The notes below the pieces were generated by a model. The model was not told the DNA's origin, made no database searches, and worked only from the letters and a program-made list of their open reading frames with translations. From contig NZ_BNBO01000008.1 in NCBI RefSeq assembly GCF_014655955.1, positions 1 to 64,000 of the forward strand: DNA of 64,000 bases, given 5' to 3'. Of this stretch, positions 50,087 to 59,399 are shown in pieces. Numbering within the stretch: position 1 is the first letter of the stretch; every line of letters starts with the position of its first letter. The stretch comes from Kitasatospora indigofera (lineage in GTDB: Bacteria; Actinomycetota; Actinomycetes; Streptomycetales; Streptomycetaceae). Position numbers and translations under genes: made by a program.

Positions 50087-50366
50087 CGGCCGGTCCCTCC
50101 GGCCGGCGCCCGCGGGCCGGCCGCAGGGCCCTCGAACGGCCCGTCCGGCGGCCCCCTCCGCACCCCCGCCGGCCGGGAGGCGTGACGGCGTCAGATCCCT
50201 ACGTGTACGGCCGACCTGAGGTGACCTGCGGCCGGCCGCGCGGCCGGTGACCCAGCCGCGGGCGGCCGGGTTCGCTCGTGTACTGTCACCCCTTCGCACC
50301 ACTAAGCTCCCGGCCGTGTTACCCCGCACCGGGACCAGGCGATCACCGCTTGAAGGAGCATCCCCC

Positions 50367-51278
50367 GTGACCCGATCACTTCGCAGGTCGCTGCCGGCGC
50401 TGGCCGCTGTCGGCATAGCCGTGACCTCCCCCGTCCTCCTCGCCGGCACCGCGCAGGCCCATGGTTCGCGCTGCGACTCGGTCAGCGTGCAGTACTCCGT
50501 CGACAACGGCGCGCACTGGACGGAGGACGGCCGGCTGTCCGAGCCGTCCACCAAGATCCAGGTCCGCCTCGACCCCAAGTCGAAGCCCGCCGAGGGCTGC
50601 GAGTACAAGGTCTCGCTGGCCTCGTACAACACCGAGGGCCCGACCTGGGCCAAGTCCGGCACCCAGACCTTCCTCGGCTGGGACACCACGGTGCTCAGCA
50701 GCGACAAGCGTCAGGCCACCCTGGACGTCACCAAGTACGCGCCGACCTGCTTCGGGCAGATCGACCTGTACGGCACCGACAAGAAGCACGACGGTGTCAG
50801 CGCGCCGCTGCCGAAGTACCCGAACGCGGTCTTCCCGAAGGACCTGATCACGGCGTGGAACGGCGGCAAGCCGTGCAAGCCCACCCCGACGAACAGCCCC
50901 AGCCCCACCGCCACGGTGAAGCCGTCGACCTCGCCGTCGCCGACCGCCACCGTCTCGCCGACCGCCACGGTCACCCCGAGCACCAGCGCCAGCCCGTCGG
51001 CCTCGGTCTCGCCGTCGGCGACCCCCACCACCTCGGCCACGCCGACCACCTCGGCGACCCCGAGCTCGTCGTCCTCGGCCCCGGCGCCGGTGCCCACCGA
51101 CGCGGGCCCGGTCGGTAACCCGACCGTCGCGCCGGTCTCCACCACGCCGTCCGAGAACCTCGCCAGCACCGGTGGCAACAGCACGCAGACCATCGCCATC
51201 TCGGCCGGTGGCGCCGCGCTGCTCGCGCTGGGTGGTGGCGCTGTCTTCCTCAGCCGCCGCCGCGCCGGCCGCAGCTGA
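50367..51278 (+). CDS. LAxTG-motif sortase-anchored surface protein
   Basis: A 303-residue exported protein. A signal peptide (SLPALAAVGIAVTSPVLLAG, cut after AQA) is followed by a compact domain with three cysteines (about 30-170), then a long Ser/Thr/Pro-rich stalk (about 175-260). The sorting signal is LASTGG, with a hydrophobic helix and a basic RRRAGRS end. LAxTG is the motif used by class E sortases of Streptomyces, which attach chaplins and other proteins to peptidoglycan. GTG at 50367 has AAGGAG eight bases upstream. A 19-bp-stem terminator follows. The domain's function is unknown. Confidence 0.92.
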   Translation: MTRSLRRSLPALAAVGIAVTSPVLLAGTAQAHGSRCDSVSVQYSVDNGAHWTEDGRLSEPSTKIQVRLDPKSKPAEGCEYKVSLASYNTEGPTWAKSGTQTFLGWDTTVLSSDKRQATLDVTKYAPTCFGQIDLYGTDKKHDGVSAPLPKYPNAVFPKDLITAWNGGKPCKPTPTNSPSPTATVKPSTSPSPTATVSPTATVTPSTSASPSASVSPSATPTTSATPTTSATPSSSSSAPAPVPTDAGPVGNPTVAPVSTTPSENLASTGGNSTQTIAISAGGAALLALGGGAVFLSRRRAGRS

Positions 51279-51352
51279 TGCCGTGCCCGCCCGGGTCTCC
51301 CGGGCGGGCGGCGTCCGCCGGGCCGGCCCTGAACAGGCCGGCCTGACGGACG

Positions 51353-51393
51353 GAAGGGCCCGGCCGGAGAGATCCTCTCCGGCCGGGCCCTTC
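51353..51393. terminator. Bidirectional terminator
   Basis: GAAGGGCCCGGCCGGAGAG (51353-51371) pairs perfectly with its complement (51375-51393) around a three-base loop, a 19-bp stem between convergent genes. Confidence 0.93.
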
Positions 51394-51430
51394 GCCGTGC
51401 TCCCGCCGCCGTCCGGCGTGCGGTTGGCGG

Positions 51431-52357
51431 TCAGCGCTGCCCGGAGCCCGGGTACTGGCCCGGGGCGGGTGCCTGGCTCGACCCCTGCGGCTGGGCCTGC
51501 GGCGGGACGGCGCCGTACCGGGCCGGCCGCCGCCCGCGCGGGTGGCGGGTGAGCGTGTAGCCCGCGACGCCCGCCAGGGCGGCCAGCGCGCCGCCGGCGA
51601 CCGTCCAGAACCAGCGGCTGTTCCAGCCGGAGAACCAGCCGGTGTACCAGTGCGACTCGGGCTCGGCCGGGGCGGCCGCGCGGGCGCCGGCGGCCGGCAC
51701 CGCGGTGCTGCCCGGAGCGGCGGTGGCACCGGCGTTGACCGGCGGCACCAGCGGCGCCTTCAGCGAGCCGCCCTCGGGCTGGGCGTCGTCCTGGCCGCCC
51801 TTGGTGGCGATGTGCAGCTGGACGGAGGCGGCGAGGCCGAGGTCCTGCTGCGGTGCGTCGGCCACCGAGAGCCGGACGTAGTACGTGCCCGGCAGCGGGT
51901 CGCCGGACCACGGCTCGGCCCAGGAACGGACCTGGCGCAGCGTGCAGCCGAGTGCCAGGGAGGCCGCGGTGGCCTCGCCGGTCGCGTTCTGGGTGCCGGC
52001 GGTGCAGGACTGGCGGCGGCGCAGGCCGTCGAAGACCTCCACGCTCCAGGTCTGCGGGCCGTGCCGGTCGGCGGCCGGGGCCAGCGTGACGTTCAGCGAG
52101 AGGGTGGGCGTCTGGCCCTCGGCCGCGGCGAAGGCCCAGTAGAGGTAGTCACCGGTGGACGCGGACACCTTGGCGTCCTGGCCGGGCGCCAGCGTGGTCG
52201 CGGTCAGGAAGGTGGTCCCGACCTTGCTGCTGGGCGCCGTGCTGCTCGCCGAGGGCGAGGGGGACGGCGAGGCGGCCGAGGCGGCGGGGGCCGCCAGCGG
52301 CACCAGCACCGGGGCCAGGGCGAGGGCGGCGAGCGAGGTCCTGAGAGGGGTACGCAT
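51431..52357 (-). CDS. Secreted, C-terminally anchored protein paired with a VWA protein
   Basis: A 308-residue protein. A signal peptide (SLAALALAPVLVPLAAPAASA) and a Ser/Pro segment lead into a beta-rich extracytoplasmic domain (about 45-190: APGQDAKVSASTGDYLYWAF, then PLPGTYYVRLSVADA), resembling C-terminal pre-peptidase-like folds. An Ala/Pro linker follows, then a membrane helix (WFWTVAGGALAALAGVAGYTL) and a polar Gln/Pro tail. GGGAG is eight bases before the ATG. It starts two bases after the upstream VWA gene and is clearly in one operon with it. The partner gene has a similar beta-domain layout, so they may form an envelope complex. Confidence 0.85.
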   Translation of the reverse strand: MRTPLRTSLAALALAPVLVPLAAPAASAASPSPSPSASSTAPSSKVGTTFLTATTLAPGQDAKVSASTGDYLYWAFAAAEGQTPTLSLNVTLAPAADRHGPQTWSVEVFDGLRRRQSCTAGTQNATGEATAASLALGCTLRQVRSWAEPWSGDPLPGTYYVRLSVADAPQQDLGLAASVQLHIATKGGQDDAQPEGGSLKAPLVPPVNAGATAAPGSTAVPAAGARAAAPAEPESHWYTGWFSGWNSRWFWTVAGGALAALAGVAGYTLTRHPRGRRPARYGAVPPQAQPQGSSQAPAPGQYPGSGQR

Positions 52358-52359
52358 GG

Positions 52360-53691
52360 TCAGTTCTCCCGCCAGACAGCGATGCGCCAGCGTGCGATCC
52401 AGCCGAAGAGCAGGCCGGTGAGCAGGCCGGCGAGGGTCAGCACCAGCAGCAGGATCCAGCCGTGGCCGAGTCCCATCGCCGGGCCGTCCGGGGCCGGGGA
52501 GGCCGCCGCCAGGTCGACGGTCAGCTCCAGCGGCAGTCCGGGATCGGCCGCCACCCCCGGCTGCGGGGCCAGCGAGTTGCTGATCACCAGGCAGACGTCC
52601 GTCCGGGCGGCGCCGCTCGGCGAGGCCGAGGCCGAGGCCGAGGCGGTCGGCGAGGCGGAGGTCATCGAGGCCGACCAGCGCAGGCCGGTGGAGGCCACGT
52701 CGGTGCGGCCGCTGCCCGCGTCGGTGCCCCGGACGAGTTCCTGTCCGGCGGTGCTGGTCGCCTGCAGCAGTACGCCGTAGTCGCGGGCCACCGCCCGGTC
52801 GACGGAGACGCTGACCGAGGCGCGCAGCTCCTGGCCGGCCTGCACGGGCACCCGGTAGACCCGGTGCTCGGAGAACTTCTCCCGGTCGCTGTAGACGCCG
52901 GGGGTCAGCACCGGCGCGGTCGCGCAGGTGTCGGTGCCGGCGGTCTTGGTCGGGGTCACGGTGTAGGTGTCCACCGAGCGGTCCACCAGCTGCTTCACCT
53001 TGTCGGTGAGCTGCTCCTGGGTCCGTACGTCGGTGTAGGTGCCGCCGGTGGCGTTGGCGATGCAGAGCAGCTGCTGGCGGGTCTTGTCGTCGTGCGCCAG
53101 GCCGAGCGTGTCGACCACCAGGTGGATGCCCTGGGCGGCGAGTTCACGGGCCACGTCGCACGGGTCCGGCGGGGCGCAGGAGTCCTCGCCGTCGGTGATC
53201 AGCACCACCCGGCGGGTGGTCTCGCCCTTGCCGAGGTCCTGGGCGGCGCCGCGCAGGGCGAGGCCGATCGGGGTCCAGCCGGTGGGCCGCAGGGTGGCGA
53301 CGGCGGTCTTCGCCTCCACCTTGTTGGTCTTGCCCACCGGGAAGAGCTGCTTGGTGTCCAGGCAGCCCTGCGCCTTGTCGTCGCCCGGGTAGTTGGCGCC
53401 GAGGGTGCGGATGCCGAAGTCGGTCTCCGGCGGCAGGGCGTCGATCACCTCGTTCAGCGATTGCTGGGCCACCGAGATGCGGCTCTTCCCCTCGATGTCG
53501 GCGGCCCGCATGGAGCCGCTGACGTCCAGGACGAGGTCGACCTTGGGGGCCTCCCCGGTGGCCTTGGCGGTGGCGCCGCCTGATGGTTCGTCGGCATGGG
53601 CGGGCAGGCCGCTGAGCAGCGCACCGCCCGCTATCGCGAGAGCGGCCAACAGGCTGCCGAGCCTGGCCGTCGGTCGTCGGTCGGTAGTCAC
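52360..53691 (-). CDS. Secreted, membrane-anchored VWA-domain protein
   Basis: A 443-residue protein. After a signal peptide (LGSLLAALAIAGGALLSG) comes a von Willebrand A domain (about 50-235) with the MIDAS motif DVSGSMRAAD, a Thr in PTGWTPIG and Asp in VLITDGEDS. A beta-sandwich domain with a PGVYSDREKFSEHRVYRVPV pattern follows, and a C-terminal membrane helix (WILLLVLTLAGLLTGLLFGWI). GTG at 53691 sits seven bases below TAGGAT, suggesting a leaderless start. An ATG seven codons upstream is the alternative. The paired downstream gene overlaps in function. The ligand is unknown. Confidence 0.88.
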   Translation of the reverse strand: MTTDRRPTARLGSLLAALAIAGGALLSGLPAHADEPSGGATAKATGEAPKVDLVLDVSGSMRAADIEGKSRISVAQQSLNEVIDALPPETDFGIRTLGANYPGDDKAQGCLDTKQLFPVGKTNKVEAKTAVATLRPTGWTPIGLALRGAAQDLGKGETTRRVVLITDGEDSCAPPDPCDVARELAAQGIHLVVDTLGLAHDDKTRQQLLCIANATGGTYTDVRTQEQLTDKVKQLVDRSVDTYTVTPTKTAGTDTCATAPVLTPGVYSDREKFSEHRVYRVPVQAGQELRASVSVSVDRAVARDYGVLLQATSTAGQELVRGTDAGSGRTDVASTGLRWSASMTSASPTASASASASPSGAARTDVCLVISNSLAPQPGVAADPGLPLELTVDLAAASPAPDGPAMGLGHGWILLLVLTLAGLLTGLLFGWIARWRIAVWREN

Positions 53692-53801
53692 CCGGCGAAT
53701 CCTAGGGATCATCAGTTCGCGATGGCGAACGCGGGGGCCGCCCTGACGCCGTCCGAACACGCGGCGAACTACCCTGCCGAGCAAAGGGATGGGGGCGGCG
53801 G

Positions 53802-54767
53802 ATGCGGTTGGACGGTGTCGGCAAGCGCTACGGCCGGGGCGGGCGGTGGGTCCTGCGGGGCGCCGACCTGGCCCTGGAGCCGGGCGCGCTGGTGCGGATC
53901 GAGGGGCCCAACGGCAGCGGCAAGTCCACTCTGCTCAAGCTGGCCGCCGGGATCGAACGGCCCAGCGAGGGGCGGGTGCGGCGGCCCCGGCGGCGGGCGT
54001 ACGTGCCCGAGCGGTTCCCGCCCGCGCTGCCCTTCGACGCCCGTACCTACCTGGCCGCGCTCGGCCGGGTGCACGGACTGCCGGCCGCCGAGGCGCGCCG
54101 GCGGGCGGACGGCTGGCTGGAGCGGCTGGGGGTCACCGCCCAGGCCGGCACCCCGATGAGCCGCCTCTCCAAGGGCACCTGCCAGAAGGTCGCGGTCGCG
54201 CAGGCCCTGCTCGCCGAGGCCGACCTGCTGCTGCTGGACGAGGCGTGGACGGGACTGGACCGGGCGGCCAGGTCCCTGCTGGACGAGGCCGCCGCCGAGC
54301 GGGCCGCGCTCGGCGGCGTCGTCCTGTTCGTCGACCACGACCCCGGCCGCCTGGCCGGACTGGCCACCGACGGCTACCGGGTGGGGGAGGACGGGGCGCT
54401 GCACCGCCTGCCGGCCGACGCGAGCGGGGAGGGCGGGGCGCCGGGCCCCCTGGTCGAGATCGACGCGGACTCCCCGGACGGCCCGCTGGCCGGGCTGCTG
54501 CCCGCCCGGCTGCCCGGCGACCCGGAGCGCACCCCGCTGGCCGGCACCGCCGTGCGGCTCACCGTCCGGGCCGGGCAGTCGGACGCGCTGCTGCGCCGGC
54601 TGCTCGACGGCCCTTCGGCCGTCCGGGTGCTGGCGGTCCGTCGCCTGACGGACCCGGTGGCCGAGGCGCCGGCCGCCGGCCAGGGGGACGCCGAGGGCGG
54701 CGGGGGCCGGGATGCGGAGCCGGCCGGGGCCCCGGTCGTGGAGCCGGTCGTGGAGGCGGCCCCGTGA
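53802..54767 (+). CDS. ABC transporter ATP-binding protein
   Basis: A 321-residue ATPase. Walker A is EGPNGSGKST (about residue 40), the signature is LSKGTCQKVAVAQ, a variant of LSGGQ, Walker B is LLLLDEAWTGLD and the H-loop is VDHDPG. The LSKG signature and small size are typical of ABC-2 export systems. The last 110 residues are an extra domain plus an acidic Gly-rich tail. The stop overlaps the permease start (GTGA), so the two form a transporter. The start ATG at 53802 has a G-rich RBS. The exported substrate is unknown. Confidence 0.9.
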   Translation: MRLDGVGKRYGRGGRWVLRGADLALEPGALVRIEGPNGSGKSTLLKLAAGIERPSEGRVRRPRRRAYVPERFPPALPFDARTYLAALGRVHGLPAAEARRRADGWLERLGVTAQAGTPMSRLSKGTCQKVAVAQALLAEADLLLLDEAWTGLDRAARSLLDEAAAERAALGGVVLFVDHDPGRLAGLATDGYRVGEDGALHRLPADASGEGGAPGPLVEIDADSPDGPLAGLLPARLPGDPERTPLAGTAVRLTVRAGQSDALLRRLLDGPSAVRVLAVRRLTDPVAEAPAAGQGDAEGGGGRDAEPAGAPVVEPVVEAAP

Positions 54768-55435
54768 GGGCGCTGGTCCGCTATCAGGCGGCCCTGCTGC
54801 TGCGCTCCTACGGCTGGCTGCCGCCCGTCCTGGCGTACACGCTGCTGATGGTGATCGCCGTGTCGATCGGTGATCCGCTGCTCGGCAGCCAGGCGGTCGG
54901 CGCGGCGGTGCTGCTGCCGGTCACCGCCTGGCTGGTGCGGGTGGTGGTGACGGCGGAGCCGGCCGCCTCGCGGGCCTGCCTGACGGCGGTGGCCACCGCC
55001 CCCCGGGTGCAGGTGGCGGCGCTGCTGACGGCGCTCTCGGCGGGCCTGCTGCTGGCGGTCGGCGGGACGCTCGCACTGTGGGCGGTGAGCGGCCCGGTCA
55101 GTAACCGCAAGGTGCCGCCGGCGCCGCTGGGGGCGGCCCTGTCGGCCGGCCTGCTGGCCTCCGCGGTGTGCGTCCTGCTGGGGGTGGCGGTCGGCGCGCT
55201 CTGCAACCGGCCGGTGCTGCTGCGCGGGCAGTACGGGATCCCGCTGGCGCTCGCGGCGGCGACCCTCGCGCTGGTGGCGCCGCTGTCGCCGGCGAACGCG
55301 GCCGTCCGGGAGCTGGTGGACGCCTCGCGGTCGGGGCGGGTGGGCCAACCGTGGGCGGCGCTCGTGCCGGCCGCGGTGCTGCTGGCGGTGGCCGCGGCGG
55401 GCGCCTGCGCGCTGGCGGGGCGCCGTACCGGCTGA
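54764..55435 (+). CDS. ABC transporter permease (ABC-2-like)
   Basis: A 223-residue membrane protein with six hydrophobic helices: LPPVLAYTLLMVIAVSIGDP, AAVLLPVTAWLVRVVV, ALLTALSAGLLLAVGGTLALW, GLLASAVCVLLGVAVGAL, IPLALAAATLALVAPLSP and AALVPAAVLLAVAAAGACAL. The start GTG overlaps the ATPase stop by four bases (GTGA), showing translational coupling. It is shorter than most ABC-2 permeases and probably works as a dimer. No other transport component is nearby. Confidence 0.88.
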   Translation: MRALVRYQAALLLRSYGWLPPVLAYTLLMVIAVSIGDPLLGSQAVGAAVLLPVTAWLVRVVVTAEPAASRACLTAVATAPRVQVAALLTALSAGLLLAVGGTLALWAVSGPVSNRKVPPAPLGAALSAGLLASAVCVLLGVAVGALCNRPVLLRGQYGIPLALAAATLALVAPLSPANAAVRELVDASRSGRVGQPWAALVPAAVLLAVAAAGACALAGRRTG

Positions 55436-55654
55436 GCGCCGCCGGGGCGGGGCAGGTGGCGGGCGGGGCGAGTGGCGGCCGGGGCAGGTGGCGGGCGGGC
55501 CCGCGGTCGCCGGGCGGCAAAAACGGGACACACCGGCACCAAAGGAAATAAATATGGCTATTGCTCGCTAGGGTGACGCGCAGGGCCAGGGGGCCGCCGT
55601 ACCGGCTGCCCCGCGCCCGGCCGGCACGCTCGACGAGTTGGAAGGACCTCCCCC

Positions 55655-56161
55655 GTGAGCAACCTGTTCGCGATCGCCTACCCGGATGTCGCCACCGCCC
55701 AGGCGGTCCGCAGCGAAGCCCTCGGCCTGCAGAAGCAGAAGCTGATCGACCTGGAGGACGTGGTCGTCGTGGAGCGCCGCGACGACGGCAAGATCAAGCT
55801 CCACCAGGCGGTGAGCACCACGGGCGCGGGCGCGGCCTCCGGCGCGCTCTGGGGCGGGGTGATCGGCCTGCTCTTCTTCATGCCCTTCCTCGGCGCGGCG
55901 ATCGGCGGCGCCACCGGCGCGGCCGTCGGCGCCTCCACCGACATCGGGGTGGACGACAACTTCATGCGCACCGTCGGCGAGAAGCTCCAGCCGGGCAGCG
56001 CCGCGCTGTTCCTGCTGGTCCGGACGGCGACCGCGGACAAGGTCGTCCCGGCGCTGGCCCAGTACGGCGGCGAGATCATCCAGACCTCGCTGTCCGACGA
56101 GGCGGAGGAGCACCTGAAGACCGCCATGAAGTCCGCGCAGGCGCACACCGCGGGCGTCTGA
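55655..56161 (+). CDS. DUF1269-family membrane protein
   Basis: A 168-residue protein. An N-terminal alpha/beta half (LFAIAYPDVATAQAVRSEAL, then DVVVVERRDDGKIKLHQ) is followed by a glycine-zipper membrane region (GAGAASGALWGGVIGLLFFM and AAIGGATGAAVGAS), and a C-terminal half with LFLLVRTATADKVV. This is the DUF1269 layout, often linked to general stress. GTG at 55655 has GGAAGGACC upstream. The 219-base gap before it contains a locally A-rich patch (55518-55560). Function is unknown. Confidence 0.9.
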   Translation: MSNLFAIAYPDVATAQAVRSEALGLQKQKLIDLEDVVVVERRDDGKIKLHQAVSTTGAGAASGALWGGVIGLLFFMPFLGAAIGGATGAAVGASTDIGVDDNFMRTVGEKLQPGSAALFLLVRTATADKVVPALAQYGGEIIQTSLSDEAEEHLKTAMKSAQAHTAGV

Positions 56162-56295
56162 GGCTCCTCCCGCGGCACTCCGGGGGCGGGCGGGCGGCGG
56201 CCGCGCCGCCCCCGGGGCCGTCCGTGCGGCCCCCGCGACCGGGGGCCGGGCCCCGCCCGCCCGACCCACCCCGACGAGCCCCGACAGGACGGTCC

Positions 56296-57648
56296 GTGGC
56301 GACCCCATCCGCGGTGGCGAGGTCGACCCCCCGGCCCCGGCCGGTGCGCACCCGCCGCAACACCGAACTCGCCCTGGTGCTGGCCGCCGTCCTGATCGCC
56401 GTGCTCGGCTACATCGAGGTCGGCGTCAACATCGACGGCTCGGTGCCCTCCGGCGCCGCCGGGTACGGTGCGGCGCTAGGCGTCCTCGCCCTGCTGGCGC
56501 ACGGCGTGATCCGCCGCCGGGCGCCGTACGCGGACCCGCTGCTGCTGCCGATCGCGATCCTGCTCAACGGGGTCGGACTGGTCGTCATCTACCGGCTGGA
56601 CCGGGCCACCCCGCGCAGCGAGGCCGCCCCCACCCAGCTGCTCTGGTCGACCCTCGGGGTCGCGCTGTTCATCGGGGTGGTGCTGCTGCTGCGCGACCAC
56701 AAGCGGCTGCAGCGCTACGCCTACAGCGGCGCGCTGGTGGCGCTGGTGCTGCTGGTGCTGCCGGTGCTCTTCCCCCCGGTGTACGGCTCGCGGATCTGGA
56801 TCACCGTCGGGCCGCTCTCGTTCCAGCCGGGCGAGTTCGCCAAGATCCTGCTGGCGGTGTTCTTCGCCGCCTACCTGGCCGTCCACCGGGACGCGCTGGC
56901 CCTGACCGGCCGCCGGATCTGGGGGGTGCAGCTGCCGGTCGGCCGGGTGCTCGGGCCGGTGCTGCTGATCTGGGCGGCCTTCGTCGGGGTCCTGGTGCTG
57001 GAGACGGACCTCGGCACCTCGCTGCTCTTCTTCGGCCTCTTCGTGGTCATGCTCTACGTGGCCACCGCCCGCAGCGGCTGGATCGCCATCGGGCTGCTGC
57101 TGGCGGCGGTCGGCGCGGCCGGCGTCGGCCGGCTCTCCCCGCACGTGCACAGCCGGGTCACCGACTGGCTCGACCCGCTCGGCTCGATCGAGGCCGGCCG
57201 GGGCGCCAACCAGATCGCCCAGTCCCTGTTCGCCTTCGCCTGGGGCGGCCTGCTCGGCACCGGTCTCGGCAACGGCCACTCGATCCTGATCGGCTTCGCC
57301 GCGAAGTCGGACTTCATCCTCGCCACCATCGGCGAGGAGCTCGGCCTGACCGGCCTGATCGCGCTGTTCCTGCTGTACGCGCTGCTGGTCTCGCGGGGGT
57401 TCCGGACGGGCATCGCGCTCACCGACCCGTTCGGCCGGCTGCTGGCGATCGGGCTGGCCGCGATCGTCGGCATCCAGGTCTTCGTGGTGGCCGGCGGCGT
57501 CCTCGACCTGATCCCGCTGACCGGCATGACGCTGCCGTTCATCGCCCAGGGCGGCTCCTCGGTGGTGACCAACTGGATCATCGTCGCGCTGCTGGTGCGG
57601 ATGAGCGACGTGGCCCGGCGCCCCGCGCCGCGGCCGGAGGAGGGCTGA
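56296..57648 (+). CDS. SEDS-family peptidoglycan polymerase (FtsW/RodA/SpoVE-like)
   Basis: A 450-residue integral membrane glycosyltransferase with about twelve helices. SEDS landmarks are GSRIWITVGPLSFQPGEFAKI near residue 160-180, VLVLETDLGTSLLFF with the catalytic-type Asp in TDLGTS, QIAQSLFAFAWGGLLGTGLG, and FILATIGEELGL plus MTLPFIAQGGSSVVTNWI at the C-terminus. It polymerises lipid II with its cognate class B PBP, which is encoded immediately downstream with a one-base overlap. GTG at 56296 has AGGA six bases upstream. Kinase and phosphatase genes of the usual pknB cluster are not present here, so it may be an additional SEDS-PBP pair. Confidence 0.95.
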   Translation: MATPSAVARSTPRPRPVRTRRNTELALVLAAVLIAVLGYIEVGVNIDGSVPSGAAGYGAALGVLALLAHGVIRRRAPYADPLLLPIAILLNGVGLVVIYRLDRATPRSEAAPTQLLWSTLGVALFIGVVLLLRDHKRLQRYAYSGALVALVLLVLPVLFPPVYGSRIWITVGPLSFQPGEFAKILLAVFFAAYLAVHRDALALTGRRIWGVQLPVGRVLGPVLLIWAAFVGVLVLETDLGTSLLFFGLFVVMLYVATARSGWIAIGLLLAAVGAAGVGRLSPHVHSRVTDWLDPLGSIEAGRGANQIAQSLFAFAWGGLLGTGLGNGHSILIGFAAKSDFILATIGEELGLTGLIALFLLYALLVSRGFRTGIALTDPFGRLLAIGLAAIVGIQVFVVAGGVLDLIPLTGMTLPFIAQGGSSVVTNWIIVALLVRMSDVARRPAPRPEEG

Positions 57649-59165
57649 TGCCGCGCCGGGGCCGGGCCGGCTCCTCGGCGGGCGGCCCGCAGGGGCTGCC
57701 GGGCATCTCCACCACCGGGCGCCGGGCCGGCACCTTCTGCGTGCTGCTGATCGTGGCGCTGGCCGCCCAGGCCACCCGGGTGCAGGTCTTCCAGGCGAAG
57801 GAGCTCGACCACAACCCCGCCAACCAGCGCCTGACGGTGGAGCGCTACAGCCAGCCGCGCGGCAACATCCTGGTCGGCCACGACACCGTGACCGGCTCCG
57901 TCCCCACCGGCGGCCGCTACGACTACCGGCGTACGTACACCGACGGCCCGCTGTACGCCGCGGTCACCGGCTACTCCTCGCAGACCTACGGCAACACCCA
58001 GCTGGAGGGCACCGAGGACGACGTCCTCTCCGGCACCGACCCCCGGCTGGCCGGCTGGGCGCTGTGGGACGCGATCGCCCGGAAGCAGAACCCCGGCGGT
58101 GACGTCTACACCACGATCGACAAGGCCGCCCAGCAGGCCGCGACGAAGGGCCTGGGCAGCCAGAAGGGCGCGGTCGCCGCGATCGAGCCCGCCACCGGCC
58201 GGATCCTGGCGCTGGCCAGCACCCCGGGCTACGACCCCGGCTCCTTCGCCGGCACCTCCGCCGCCGACCAGCAGGCCTGGGACAAGCTGCAGGCCGACAC
58301 CAACCAGCCGATGCTCAACCGGGCCCTGCGGCAGATCTACCCGCCGGGCTCCACCTTCAAGGTGGTCACCGCGGGGGCGGCGCTGGCCGCCGGCACGGTG
58401 ACCGACATCGACGCGCCGACTGGGGCCCCCTACCCGTACGTGCTGCCCGGCACCACGACACCGCTGGTCAACGACACCCCGGTGTGCAACCGGCCGAACC
58501 TCTCGCTGGACACCGCGATGATCTACTCCTGCAACAGCGTGCTGGGGTACCTCGGGGTGCGGACCGGGCTGGACGGCATGCTCTCGACGGCGCGGGACTT
58601 CGGCTTCAACGACGCGAAGCTGGACATCCCGTTCCGGGCGGCCCGCTCCAACTTCGACGAGAAGATGGACGAGTCGCAGCTCGCGCTCTCGTCGATCGGG
58701 CAGTTCGACACCGCCGCCACCCCGCTGGTGATGGCCATGGTCGCGGCGGGCGTCGCCAACAACGGCACGGTGATGTATCCACAGCTTGTGGACAGGCTGA
58801 CCCGCAGCGACGGCACGGCCGTGCAGGTGATGGAGCCGCGGACGTACAAGCAGGCCCTCAGTCCGGCCGTCGCCGCCCAGGTCCAGCGGCTGATGACCGA
58901 CGTGGTGGAGAAGGGCACCGGCACCAACGCGAAGATCCGCGGCGCCACCGTCGGGGGCAAGACCGGCACCGCCCAGCAGGGCGTCGACAACACCGGCACC
59001 CCGTACGCCTGGTTCATCTCCTGGGCCAGGCCGGCCGGCTCCGGCGAGGTGCCCCCGGTGGCCGTCGCCGTGGTCGTCGCCGACAGCGACGCCACCGACG
59101 TCACCGGCGGCGGCCTGGCCGCCCCGATCGCCCGCTCGGTGATGCAGGCGGTGCTGGGCGGCTGA
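57648..59165 (+). CDS. Class B penicillin-binding protein transpeptidase (PbpA-like)
   Basis: A 505-residue D,D-transpeptidase. One N-terminal membrane helix (AGTFCVLLIVALAAQATRV) precedes the PBP dimerisation region and the transpeptidase domain with STFK (Ser235), SCN (Ser294) and KTGT (Lys438). The opening RLTVERYSQPRGNILVG resembles PbpA of mycobacteria. It crosslinks peptidoglycan made by the SEDS protein encoded just upstream (TGATG overlap). It would bind beta-lactams at Ser235. The pair may function in septation or sporulation walls. Confidence 0.95.
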   Translation: MPRRGRAGSSAGGPQGLPGISTTGRRAGTFCVLLIVALAAQATRVQVFQAKELDHNPANQRLTVERYSQPRGNILVGHDTVTGSVPTGGRYDYRRTYTDGPLYAAVTGYSSQTYGNTQLEGTEDDVLSGTDPRLAGWALWDAIARKQNPGGDVYTTIDKAAQQAATKGLGSQKGAVAAIEPATGRILALASTPGYDPGSFAGTSAADQQAWDKLQADTNQPMLNRALRQIYPPGSTFKVVTAGAALAAGTVTDIDAPTGAPYPYVLPGTTTPLVNDTPVCNRPNLSLDTAMIYSCNSVLGYLGVRTGLDGMLSTARDFGFNDAKLDIPFRAARSNFDEKMDESQLALSSIGQFDTAATPLVMAMVAAGVANNGTVMYPQLVDRLTRSDGTAVQVMEPRTYKQALSPAVAAQVQRLMTDVVEKGTGTNAKIRGATVGGKTGTAQQGVDNTGTPYAWFISWARPAGSGEVPPVAVAVVVADSDATDVTGGGLAAPIARSVMQAVLGG

Positions 59166-59399
59166 GCCGGCGCACCCCTACCACCCGGTACGGCGGTACG
59201 TCGCCCGCGAAGTGTCCGGTTTGTGCGGACATACTCGACGAATCGTCCAATGCGACCGTCCGGACTGTTCGTTTGCGACACTGGTGCATTCGCGGGGTAC
59301 TGTCCCATCTTTGTTCGGTTGGTCCCCGATGGCACCCCACGGCCCATCGGGTGACCGGCGGCAAGGAACACCCTCTCCCCGCCCAGAAGGATCCACGTT

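Noticed and set aside
55554..55571. A five-codon mini-ORF (MAIAR) with an AAAGGA-like RBS
   Set aside because: Too short to judge and in an A-rich promoter-like patch. The same bases contain a TAGGGT -10 candidate for the DUF1269 gene.
58775..58794. DnaA-box-like sequences (TATCCACA and TTGTGGACA) in the PBP gene
   Set aside because: They lie inside conserved codons (YPQLVDRL) and neither is an exact box.
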